Of a DNA stretch of 33,295 bases, positions 19,736-28,540 are shown piece by piece. The position numbers and the translations under genes were made by a program. Below the pieces are notes generated by a model. The model worked only from the letters and a program-made list of their open reading frames with translations, was not told the origin of the DNA and ran no database searches. Source of the DNA: Bacillota bacterium (GTDB lineage Bacteria > Bacillota > Sulfobacillia > Sulfobacillales > Sulfobacillaceae); contig JAJZXC010000006.1 in assembly GCA_021846365.1 (NCBI GenBank), positions 1 through 33,295 on the forward strand, in the 5' to 3' direction. Position 1 is the first letter of the stretch. The number at the start of each line of letters is the position of its first letter.

Positions 19736-20334
19736 CACCCCCCACGCCCATTATGCGTCGTCCGGGGGATTCCATACGTCAGCCGATACCAGCGGCGGTA
19801 ACGCAACACGCGAGCGACAAAGTAGCGTGTCTCCGGATAGGGAATGGAGTTGCCGTTCCGACTGTGAAACGTTAACCGTCGCTGCGTAATCCACCCGTCG
19901 GTCACGGCGGGACCGCTGTTGTACGCGGCCAGCGCCAGGACCGGGTTGTTGGCATAGCGCCCTAACAGGTAGGCCAGAAACCACGATCCCAATGCAATAT
20001 TTTGCTCCGGATTGGCTAGATTGAGCTGAGCCGTGGGCAGTCCTCCTCCGTGCTGACGAATCCAGCGTGCGGTTGTCGGCATGATCTGCATGAGTCCGAC
20101 CGCTCCCCGGTCGCTGACGGCGTCGGTGCGATAGCCGCTTTCCACCCGAATGACCGCGGCGACCAGCGCCGGATCGAGCGCGTATTTACGAGCTTGAGAC
20201 TGTATGATGTTGGCGTAGGGAAACGGCAACAGGATATGCAAACCAACCCAGGCCAACCACGCAACCAGGGCCAGAACCAGGGCCAGCTCGATTAGCCGCC
20301 GTCGGCTTGCGCGGAGTCTAAACCGTCCAGCCAT
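19735..20334 (-). CDS. Soluble lytic murein transglycosylase (SLT domain), membrane-anchored
   Basis: N-terminal hydrophobic anchor; ALVAAVIRVESGYRTDAVSDRGAVGLMQIMPTTARWI...NPEQNIALGSWFLAYLLGRY..NPVLALAAYNSGP. Confidence 0.94.
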   Translation of the reverse strand: MAGRFRLRASRRRLIELALVLALVAWLAWVGLHILLPFPYANIIQSQARKYALDPALVAAVIRVESGYRTDAVSDRGAVGLMQIMPTTARWIRQHGGGLPTAQLNLANPEQNIALGSWFLAYLLGRYANNPVLALAAYNSGPAVTDGWITQRRLTFHSRNGNSIPYPETRYFVARVLRYRRWYRLTYGIPRTTHNGRGG

Positions 20335-20915
20335 ACCGCCTCCACCTCACGTTTCAGTTGACCATAAGACCCCGTATTGTTGATCACCCGATGCGCCCGC
20401 GTCAGTTTGGCCGCCAGGGGCAACTGGGCGGCGATGCGCCGCTCCGCGTCGTCGCGGCTAAGACCGTCGCGGGCCATGATGCGGCGGCGTTGTTGTTCAC
20501 GAGTGACATAAACCACCCACATCTCATTTACTTCCACGTCCCACCCGTTTTCGACCAACAACGGAATGTCGATGACCGCCAAGCGGCCACCTGCCCCTTC
20601 CCATTGCTCGAGCATGTCATACAACTGACCGCGAACTAGGGGATGAATGAGGTCGTCTACTCGGCGACGCACACCCGGATCCAAGAAGATACGGCGGCCG
20701 AGCTTGCGGCGCATCAGATCTCCCGAGGTCGTGAGTACGGGCCAGCCAAATTCTTCCCGTAGCGCCCTCCATCCCGGTCTGCCCCGTGCTTCGAGTTGGT
20801 GAACGATGGCGTCAGCGTCGATCACAAAAGCCCCTCGCTCGCGTAAGATGCTGGCCACCGACGACTTTCCGCTGCCAATGCCCCCCGTCAAACCAACCCG
20901 CCATAATCCGGCCAT
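20292..20915 (-). CDS. coaE: Dephospho-CoA kinase
   Basis: MAGLWRVGLTGGIGSGKSSVASILRERGAFVIDADAIVHQL...LAVIDIPLLVENGWD...VYVTREQQRRRIMARDGLSRDDAERRIAAQLPL. Confidence 0.95.
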   Translation of the reverse strand: MAGLWRVGLTGGIGSGKSSVASILRERGAFVIDADAIVHQLEARGRPGWRALREEFGWPVLTTSGDLMRRKLGRRIFLDPGVRRRVDDLIHPLVRGQLYDMLEQWEGAGGRLAVIDIPLLVENGWDVEVNEMWVVYVTREQQRRRIMARDGLSRDDAERRIAAQLPLAAKLTRAHRVINNTGSYGQLKREVEAVWLDGLDSAQADGG

Positions 20916-20917
20916 CT

Positions 20918-22219
20918 CTACCCCTTCAGTCGGACCGAAGACCACTTTAACTGCCCGTCGGGAAATAACGCTGAAGTCTTGACCCTGGGCGACTCGAGCC
21001 AAAACACCGACGGGCGCACCAAGGTCACCGCCAGTGAGCGGGAAAAGCGGGAATTATCCCCGATGTAGGCGTCAATCCTCCCCCCGCCCGCCAGCTTGGT
21101 CAGCTGGCGGGCGGTAGTCAGCCGAACCGACACCAACGGCTGGCGCGCGCTCAACGCCCGGGCCAAAGCGACCGCCATCGGGTTGCTCGTATTCACCCAA
21201 ATCGTCATCGGCCGATTATTGGGCATTCCTCGCGGCCAGGCCCGGGCCATGGCTCTTGCCTTGGTGCTGAAGGCATCGGCCACCCAACTAGCGATGGACA
21301 GTCGACGGTAGGCGGAAATTCTCGTAGCGCTGCGCCGATAATAAAGACTCACCGTCCCCGGCTGGTTAAATACACGCAGGTCGACAAGCCAGCGGGCTTT
21401 CAACTCGTGCACCGCCAGCGGAGAGACGGGGGCGGCGTCGAGCAGGCCGTTCACCACGCTAAGCCATGCCTCTCGGGGCTTGGGATATTCCACCAACTCA
21501 ATTTCGCTAGGGGTCCCCGCCCCCAGCTGACGACTACCCACGCGGGTGAATACAAGATGGTCACCCGGTGTCCACTGTGCGAGCTTCCACCCTCCGGTGC
21601 CGATCAGATTGGTTAACTGCCAGTTCTGCCCTCCCTGAATCTGATCTCGGACGGGCACGATGGATAAGGCGGGATTGGCCAATCCGTGCAGGAACGCCGT
21701 GAAATTGCCGCCCGTCAGTTGGATGGTCAGCCGACGGCGGCCAGCGGTCGCAACACCGCTGAGCACCCGGGTCCGACCCGCAATGACGGCGCTTGCCCCG
21801 CCAACCGGACTCAAAAGCTGGCGCGCGAGCGCAGAGCCAACCACCGGCCACAGCGGTCTGGCGAGCGCCTGGGCCACCATGGCGGCTGTGAGCGGCTGCC
21901 CATTGACGGTGGCAGCCCGGGTCAAGGTAATCGCCACCGTGTTTTTGTTCACTGTGACCGTACGCGCCAGGCCGGGAATCACTTGCCCGACAGAACTGAC
22001 GTTAAGCAGGGCCTGAAAAACGTTGTCGGTAACCGCCCGCTCGGCGGGATGATTGGCCAGGGCGGGGTCTAAGCTTGCGGGATTGCCGTAAATCGCCAAA
22101 CTGAACGACCTCGTCGTCCCTGCCGGTGCCGTTCCGGAAGGAAGCGCGTGAGGTCGGACCAAGGCCGAAATCATCAGCGCCATCGTTGCCAGGATCCACG
22201 GCCACAACCGTTTGTGCAT
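20918..22219 (-). CDS. Extracellular solute-binding protein family 5-like (peptide/nickel type)
   Basis: Signal-like N-terminus, SLAIYGNPASLDPALANHPAERAVTDNVFQALLNVSSVGQVIPGLARTVTV..., IGTGGWKLAQWTPGDHLVFTR. Confidence 0.78.
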   Translation of the reverse strand: MHKRLWPWILATMALMISALVRPHALPSGTAPAGTTRSFSLAIYGNPASLDPALANHPAERAVTDNVFQALLNVSSVGQVIPGLARTVTVNKNTVAITLTRAATVNGQPLTAAMVAQALARPLWPVVGSALARQLLSPVGGASAVIAGRTRVLSGVATAGRRRLTIQLTGGNFTAFLHGLANPALSIVPVRDQIQGGQNWQLTNLIGTGGWKLAQWTPGDHLVFTRVGSRQLGAGTPSEIELVEYPKPREAWLSVVNGLLDAAPVSPLAVHELKARWLVDLRVFNQPGTVSLYYRRSATRISAYRRLSIASWVADAFSTKARAMARAWPRGMPNNRPMTIWVNTSNPMAVALARALSARQPLVSVRLTTARQLTKLAGGGRIDAYIGDNSRFSRSLAVTLVRPSVFWLESPRVKTSALFPDGQLKWSSVRLKG

Positions 22220-22411
22220 CTAGATCGCTTGCCCGGGAACTTTTTGGACTTGGGCCGGAGTCAACTCCTGCTCACTAATCAAGTCGATCTTGATCTTGCC
22301 GTCAAGTGGCACCACAGACAGCTCCCCACGCACCCGAAATTGATTCCAGATCAGATCAACGACCTCATCGGCCGCATTTTGATTGTCCACCATCCAGCTT
22401 ATCTTCTGCAT
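22220..22411 (-). CDS. Small uncharacterised protein (63 aa)
   Basis: MQKISWMVDNQNAADEVVDLIWNQFRVRGELSVVPLDGKIKIDLISEQELTPAQVQKVPGQAI; SD GGGGGAGG upstream; abuts the SBP5 start. Confidence 0.6.
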   Translation of the reverse strand: MQKISWMVDNQNAADEVVDLIWNQFRVRGELSVVPLDGKIKIDLISEQELTPAQVQKVPGQAI

Positions 22412-22442
22412 GTTCTGTCGCCTCCCCCTGGTCCATCGCGTC

Positions 22443-23279
22443 TTAGACCGGATCTCTCGTGCTCCCTGGCTGACAGCGCGGGCAAAAGTGACTCGTTCTC
22501 CCCTGCACCACTTCGCTAGCAACCATCGCTCCGCACCGTCGGCAAGGTTTGCCCGCCTGGCCATAGACGTTGAGATAGGCCTGATTTTCTCCCGGGCGGC
22601 CAAGGCCGTCTACGTAATCGGAAAATGACGTGCCCCGATGCTGGATGCCGTTCCTGAGCACCCGCCGTATACTGCGGACCAACCGCACCATATCCTCCCG
22701 CTTAAGGGTCCCGGCGGCGGTGCGGGGATGTATCCGGCTCAAGAACAGAGCCTCATCGGCATAAATGTTGCCTAAGCCCGCCACCACCGCCTGGTCCAAC
22801 AACAGCGCCTTGATGGGCGCTCGCCGATCACTCAGCCGGCTATATAGATAGGCACCGGTAAAGCGGCGGTCCATCGGCTCTTGGCCTAGGCGGTGGTCCA
22901 GGCTCGCTCGCTCATCTAGCCATCCAACCCGGCCAAACCGACGCGGGTCGCAAAGACGGAGATCCACGTCGCCGAAGGCGACTTCCAGATGGGTGTGCGG
23001 ACGCAACACCTCTCCGGGTCGATTCAAAGTGAGCCGTCCGCTCATTCCCAAATGAATGACCAGCCATCCGCCCTCCTGCCACCCCAGCAACAAATACTTG
23101 CCCCGCCGATCCGTCCGCACTAAACGTTGACCGCTCAATCGACCTTGCAAGGCCGATGCATCCATTTCCCCCAATTTTACCATGCGGGGATCAAGATGCC
23201 GAACCTCGGTGACACGACGACCCAACACCCCCGCCTCCAGGTGGCGACGGATGGTTTCCACTTCCGGCAATTCAGGCAT
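22443..23279 (-). CDS. mutM: Formamidopyrimidine-DNA glycosylase
   Basis: MPELPEVETIRRHLEAGVLGRRV...; GLGNIYADEALFLSRIHPRT; C-terminal zinc finger CRRCGAMVASEVVQGRTSHFCPRCQ. Confidence 0.97.
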   Translation of the reverse strand: MPELPEVETIRRHLEAGVLGRRVTEVRHLDPRMVKLGEMDASALQGRLSGQRLVRTDRRGKYLLLGWQEGGWLVIHLGMSGRLTLNRPGEVLRPHTHLEVAFGDVDLRLCDPRRFGRVGWLDERASLDHRLGQEPMDRRFTGAYLYSRLSDRRAPIKALLLDQAVVAGLGNIYADEALFLSRIHPRTAAGTLKREDMVRLVRSIRRVLRNGIQHRGTSFSDYVDGLGRPGENQAYLNVYGQAGKPCRRCGAMVASEVVQGRTSHFCPRCQPGSTRDPV

Positions 23280-25830
23280 GGGGAGCCTCCTCCACGACGG
23301 GAGACATGTGTTCCCAATCGAGTCCGTGTTTGCCTTCCACCACTAGGGGCACGCTGAGGGAAAGCACGGAGACCATGTGCAAGCGGGCCATGGCCATTAA
23401 GTCGGGCTCCTCGCTGGGCACCGCATCCCAGATCAACTCGTCGTGAACCTGCAGCGTCAGCTTAGATTGCCATCGGCGGTCGTTATGCATTTCGCGCCAG
23501 ATGGCTACCATGGCCGTCTTAATCAGGTCGGCCGCACTCCCCTGAATTACCGTGTTGATCGCCATCCGCTCGGCAACCTGCCGGCGGACACGATTCTGGT
23601 GAGAAATGTCGGGCAGCATTCGCCTCCGGCCTAAGATGGTGGTCACGAACCCTTGGGCCCGAGCGTCGGCCAACACGGCGTCAAAGTACGCCTTCAAACT
23701 CGGGTAGCGCGCATAGTAACGACGAATGTAATCTTCCGCTTCGTGTTGGGCGACCCCCGTGTCGCGAGCCAGTCCGTACCCTGAAATCCCGTAAATAATG
23801 CCAAAGTTGATGGCTTTGGCCCGATTGCGCCAGGTGCTGTCCACCTCCGCCAAGGGGATGTTGAACATTTCGGACGCGGTGCGCCGATGGATGTCTTCCC
23901 CTTCCCGAAAGGCTTGAATCAACCGTTCGTCTTCCGACAAGTGGGCGAGCATGCGCAATTCGATTTGCGAATAGTCCGCTGCCACCAGGATGTTGCCGGG
24001 CGAGGGCTTAAACACGCCCCGCACCCGACGGCCCATCGGCTCGCGGACAGGGATATTCTGCAAGTTGGGATTGCTAGACGACAAACGCCCGGTTGCGGTT
24101 CCGGTCTGGTGGAAGGTCGTGTGCAGTTTCTCGTCCTCGTCCACCAGGTCGATAATTCCGTCCACATAGGTGCCCTTAATCTTGCTAAGCTGCCGAAACT
24201 CCAGGATCTTCTCCACGATAGGGTGCTCGTTGCGCAACTTTTCCAAGGTATCCGCGTCCGTCGAGTAGCCGGTCTTGGTTCGCTTCCCTGACGGCAACTG
24301 CAAGCGCCCAAATAGCACGTCGGCGAGTTGTCGAGGCGACTGAATGTTGAATGGTTCTTTGGCCAGTGCATGGATCTCGGCTTCGAGAGTACGCAGTTGG
24401 TCTTCGCATTCCTGCCCCAGGGTGCGCAATTGCTCCACGTCGACATGAATACCAGTGGCTTCCATGGCCGCCAAGATGGGAATCAATGGCATCTCCACTT
24501 CCCGATACAGACGCGACAAGCCCAGAGCTTGCACGTCGCGGGCTTGTCGCGATAAGAGCTCTGCGATCGCCAAGATACGCCGCACGGGGTCCTGACCAAC
24601 CTCCAGCCCAAAGCGGTCGGCAACCTGATCCAAGGAATAGGCCTTGGCTTCCGAGTTCAGCAAATACGCCTGAATCTCGCCGTCCTCGACAAAACGGACT
24701 TCTTTGGCCTGATCGCCCAGAGCGCGCAGCATTTCCTTGCTTCCCCACCCGGCAAATCGGGCGCGGGGCCACGCTCCCTGCCAGCGCGTCACTCGGTCCC
24801 CGCTCAACATCAGCCACTGGTTGGCCTTCACCGCGTCCACCACGACCAAGTCCCCATCGTTAACCCGGAATTGGTCGGCAGGCGTCTCGCCAACCGCGGG
24901 CGGAGACCACGCGGCGGCGCCTTCTGGGCGAGTGGGTTCCGTCACCGCCGCTACCGTCGCCTCGCTGAACTGCCGGATACGGCGTTGGATGGATTGCATG
25001 CCCATGGCGACCAAAAATTCCTCAAGGGCAGGGTTGGGCTCGAGCTGATACGGTTCGTCGGCTTCAGGCCAGTCCATCGGAACACTAGACACGATGGTGG
25101 CCAACAGGCGCGACTGTAACGCTGCGTCGCGCTGGTTAGCGAGCGCCTTGACCCATCTCGGGTTGTCAATCTCGTCCAGGTGGGCATAGATCTCGTCGAG
25201 ACTGCCATATTGCCCGAGAAGCGCACAGGCCGATTTTTCCCCGATTCCAACCACACCCCGAATGTTGTCGGAGGAATCGCCCATCAATCCCTTCAGATCC
25301 GGAACTTGAGCTGGCCTAACCCCAAGTTTGGCCACCGTCTTTTCGGCATCCATCGCCTCCCAAGCGCTGATGCCCGCTCGGGTGGTCAAGTAAACGGTAA
25401 TCGACGGCCCAACCGTTTGCAGCAAGTCACGGTCACCAGTGACGATTTCGGTGTCGTAGCCCCGCTCGACGCCCATTTGAGCCAACGTGCCCAGCACGTC
25501 ATCCGCTTCGTAGCCGGGTACGGCCACCCTCGGCACATGCAGGAAATCTAACAGTTGCTCCACCAGCGGAACCTGGCGACGAAATTCGTCGGGGGTTTGC
25601 GAACGCGTTCCCTTGTATTGTTCGTAGATTTGATGGCGAAATGTGGGCCGCGGAGCATCAAACACCACCACCACACGCTGCGGACGCCGCTCCGCCAGCA
25701 TCTTGAGCAACATCCCGGCGAAGCCGAAGAGTGCGCCGGTGGGGGTGCCTTCGCGGTTGGTAAGGGGGGGCAAGGCATGATAAGCTCGAAATAATAAACT
25801 GTGACCATCCACTAATAATTGCCGCGACAT
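23272..25830 (-). CDS. polA: DNA polymerase I
   Basis: MSRQLLVDGHSLLFRAYHALPPLTNREGTPTGALFGFAGML...; GLMGDSSDNIRGVVGIGEKSA; DYSQIELRMLAHLSEDERL; INFGIIYGISGYGLA; QVHDELIWD. Confidence 0.97.
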   Translation of the reverse strand: MSRQLLVDGHSLLFRAYHALPPLTNREGTPTGALFGFAGMLLKMLAERRPQRVVVVFDAPRPTFRHQIYEQYKGTRSQTPDEFRRQVPLVEQLLDFLHVPRVAVPGYEADDVLGTLAQMGVERGYDTEIVTGDRDLLQTVGPSITVYLTTRAGISAWEAMDAEKTVAKLGVRPAQVPDLKGLMGDSSDNIRGVVGIGEKSACALLGQYGSLDEIYAHLDEIDNPRWVKALANQRDAALQSRLLATIVSSVPMDWPEADEPYQLEPNPALEEFLVAMGMQSIQRRIRQFSEATVAAVTEPTRPEGAAAWSPPAVGETPADQFRVNDGDLVVVDAVKANQWLMLSGDRVTRWQGAWPRARFAGWGSKEMLRALGDQAKEVRFVEDGEIQAYLLNSEAKAYSLDQVADRFGLEVGQDPVRRILAIAELLSRQARDVQALGLSRLYREVEMPLIPILAAMEATGIHVDVEQLRTLGQECEDQLRTLEAEIHALAKEPFNIQSPRQLADVLFGRLQLPSGKRTKTGYSTDADTLEKLRNEHPIVEKILEFRQLSKIKGTYVDGIIDLVDEDEKLHTTFHQTGTATGRLSSSNPNLQNIPVREPMGRRVRGVFKPSPGNILVAADYSQIELRMLAHLSEDERLIQAFREGEDIHRRTASEMFNIPLAEVDSTWRNRAKAINFGIIYGISGYGLARDTGVAQHEAEDYIRRYYARYPSLKAYFDAVLADARAQGFVTTILGRRRMLPDISHQNRVRRQVAERMAINTVIQGSAADLIKTAMVAIWREMHNDRRWQSKLTLQVHDELIWDAVPSEEPDLMAMARLHMVSVLSLSVPLVVEGKHGLDWEHMSPVVEEAPHA

Positions 25831-26406
25831 CAATCGTCCGCCTCCACCCCAGTGATTTTGGCTGCCCACCTAGTTTGCATCCCTATTTTAAATGGTAGCA
25901 AATCAAAAAGCTCCACGGTAGAGTGTTCCTCGATTTAACTCTCAGCCGAATCCAACCGTGGCTTGACCCCGGTAATGCTTTCCAGCAACTCGCGCCCTGC
26001 TATAGGAGGCGGCTGATCGGGGAAAGCCGACCAGGCGGCTAAGGTGAACTGACGGCGCCAGTGGTACCGAACCTTCCGCTATCGGTCGACTCCGGCGGTG
26101 AGGCTGCCATTGCTTGCCGGCGGCGCGCAATCACTGCCGACGGACTGTCCCAACTGATGCGTGATAATGCCCCGCCGTTCAGAACGGAGACACCAGGCGA
26201 AAGTTTTCCGCGCATCTTTCGGCTGGCCGAATTTCGCGGTATGATTAATGAGTGTTTGCCATTTGAAAATTGGATATCCTGGCGGTTGTCTCCCGCCAGC
26301 GGGGGAGACGTAAAATGTATCTCATCGTCACCAAAAGACGTTCAAACCCGCGAACATCTGCCGACCACCTCTAAATACGGTGGGGCCATAGGCAAAACGG
26401 TCCGCT

Positions 26407-26950
26407 GCTAACACCCCTGAATAGTCTCCTCAGCGGGGGTCGGAAGACCCTAGCCAGCGATTACGATCACCGTCATCATGAAGACCAGGAGGATTTTGCT
26501 TCCTAATCCGTACCCGGTTGCCAAAGGCTGGGACACCGGAGTCAATTGGCGCGACCGGCTCCCCCGGGGGGCACCTGGGTCATAAACCCATGCCTAGGCG
26601 GGAAACTCAACAGGTCCACGCTTTTCGGCCAGGAAGCGCTTGCGTTGCCTTTTAGCACAACCATATCGCGCCATGACCGGCTTTGGGATGTGCATGATCA
26701 CAGGTAACCCCTCAGCGGGAAGCCGATGGAATAGGCGCTCGCACCACGCTTAAGTTAACCAGGTCATCATACCAGCCGGTCCTTCTCTAAGTTGATCACC
26801 CTGTATGGTGCGGCGTTAAAGGTGGGGGGGCTGAAAGCAGTGTCCTCGGCGTAACGGGCTTTTTAGAGACACTGGCTCGGAGATAATGTTCGGGTAGGTT
26901 TGAGCCGAACGCGAAACAGAGCTGCGTAAGGGGTCTCCGAAAGGAGATGG
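26407..26950 (+). ncRNA. Candidate omega-RNA (HEARO-like) upstream of an IscB remnant; 5' boundary uncertain
   Basis: No good ORF; serial hairpins: GGGTC-GGAA-GACCC (26437-26450), GTTCGG...CCGAAC (26888-26910), TCTCC-GAAA-GGAGA (26934-26947); ends directly before an IscB-like start codon, the canonical omega-RNA position. Confidence 0.55.
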
Positions 26951-26954
26951 ATTG

Positions 26955-27257
26955 ATGGTCTACGTTCTCGACAAGCATGAAATACCGCTGACTCCGTGTT
27001 CCCAGAAACTGGCAGCCCGCCTTTTGCTGGAACGCGGCTGGGCAGTGGTTGACAAAATGGCACCGTTCACGATCCGGTGGAAAGATAGACGGGGGCAAGA
27101 CAGTGTGCTTCAACTCATCGATCTCAAACTGGACCCTGCTTCCAACACGACGGCCCGTTTGCTTCAGCGTGCCAACGGTTGGCACTATGGAAAGGGGGTG
27201 TGCCGCGCTCCCTCCCCACCAGTGAACACAGGGGCTTGCGCGCGGCAATTTAGGTGA
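26955..27257 (+). pseudogene. Internally deleted IscB (PLMP domain + start of RuvC-I fused in frame to the C-terminal LLQRA-G-YG motif)
   Basis: MVYVLDKHEIPLTPCSQKLAARLLLERGWAVVDKMAPFTIRWKDRRGQDSVLQLIDLKLDPASNT matches IscB N-termini (VLDK...PL.PCS...AR.LL..G.A.V....PFTI...DR...DS..Q...LK.DPGS.TTG); the following TARLLQRANGWHYGKG resembles IscB C-termini (..RLLQRADGYGYG..). Confidence 0.75.
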
Positions 27258-27271
27258 ACATCCTAGACAAA

Positions 27272-28540
27272 ATGCATGAAGCGATCCAGCCGCCGTTCGA
27301 TCCAGCGCGGGCCCTGTACGAGGCCGAACGATGCTTGGAATGCGGACAAACCGGATCGCCTGCCCCTTGCACCGTGGCGTGCCCGGCGGGAATCGACGTG
27401 CCGGGATTTATCAAGAATATTCGCCTGGGCCACTTGCCCCAGGCCCAGGATATCGTGTTTGCGGAAAACCCGCTGGCGGGCACATGCGCTCGGGTTTGTC
27501 CGACGCCCGTCCTGTGTGAAGGAGCCTGCGTGCTGAACCACATCGGTCTCCGGCCGGTGGCTGTGGGTCGTTTGCAACGCGTAGCCGCCGACTACTCTTT
27601 CCCGTCGCCAGGAACCCCGGCACAGCGACCCTTCCTCCGTCTCGCCGAGGTCGCCGTCATTGGCGCGGGACCCAGTGGTCTTGCCTGTGCTCGCGCCCTG
27701 AGCGAACAGGGCATCGCGGTAACCGTGTACGACGGCGCACAATCCGCTGGTGGACTCGTGCGCACGGCGATTGCCCCCTACCGCCAGCCGGAGGGATCGT
27801 TGGAGTCGGAGGTTCGGCGACTCGAGGCAATGGGCGTGCGGTTTGAATTCAACCGGCAGTTGACCGCCCGTGAAGACTTTCGCCGCTTGGAAGACCGCTA
27901 TACGGCAATTTTTTTGGGCGTTGGCCTGGGTCCGGATAAGGCAGTCACCATCCCTGGGCACCACTTGGCTGGCGTTTGGGCAGCCCTGCCCTTTATCGAA
28001 CGGGCGAAATCCGGGGGATGGATGCCGCGAGCAGAACACTTGGTGGTAATCGGGGCCGGTAATACGGCGATCGACGTGGCCCGCGAGGGAATCCGCCTGG
28101 ACATACCCGAGGTCACCATCTTGTACCGGCGCACTCCGGACAAGATGCGCGCTTATCCGTTTGAGGTGCGGGAGGCAGTTCATGAGGGCGTGCGCTTTCA
28201 GTGGCAAGTGGAGGTGCAAGAGATCATCGGAACCTGGCGCGTTACGGGTGTGCGTTGCCGACGTGCCGGGATCGAGGGGGATGCTCGCCTCGAACTGCCA
28301 GCCGACTTAGTGGTGAGCGCAATCGGCCAACAGGCGCGCTCGGAATTGTCGCAACTGGTCGACGGCCTGACCTGGGACGGCAACCAATTGATCGTCGACC
28401 CTGCCAGTGGGCAAACCGGAAACCGGCAGTATTATGCCGCCGGTGACCTCATCGGCGGCACCACCGTGGTGGAGGCCGTACGCGGAGCCAAGTTGGCCGC
28501 GCAGGCAATGGCCCAGTCCGTGAGGAGGAATGCGGGATGA
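27272..28540 (+). CDS. FAD/Fe-S NAD(P) oxidoreductase subunit, GltD/NfnB/PreT-like (ORF open from GTG 27254)
   Basis: CLECGQTGSPAPCTVACPAGIDVPGFIKNIRLGHLPQAQDIVFAENPLAGTCARVCPTPVLCEGACVLN; VIGAGPSGLACARALSEQGIAVTVYDGA; VIGAGNTAIDVAREGIRL; YYAAGDLIGGTTVVEAVRGAKLAA. Confidence 0.9.
   Translation: MHEAIQPPFDPARALYEAERCLECGQTGSPAPCTVACPAGIDVPGFIKNIRLGHLPQAQDIVFAENPLAGTCARVCPTPVLCEGACVLNHIGLRPVAVGRLQRVAADYSFPSPGTPAQRPFLRLAEVAVIGAGPSGLACARALSEQGIAVTVYDGAQSAGGLVRTAIAPYRQPEGSLESEVRRLEAMGVRFEFNRQLTAREDFRRLEDRYTAIFLGVGLGPDKAVTIPGHHLAGVWAALPFIERAKSGGWMPRAEHLVVIGAGNTAIDVAREGIRLDIPEVTILYRRTPDKMRAYPFEVREAVHEGVRFQWQVEVQEIIGTWRVTGVRCRRAGIEGDARLELPADLVVSAIGQQARSELSQLVDGLTWDGNQLIVDPASGQTGNRQYYAAGDLIGGTTVVEAVRGAKLAAQAMAQSVRRNAG

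Noticed and set aside
27263-28219. 318-aa minus-strand ORF
   Set aside because: Antisense to the well-supported FAD oxidoreductase gene.
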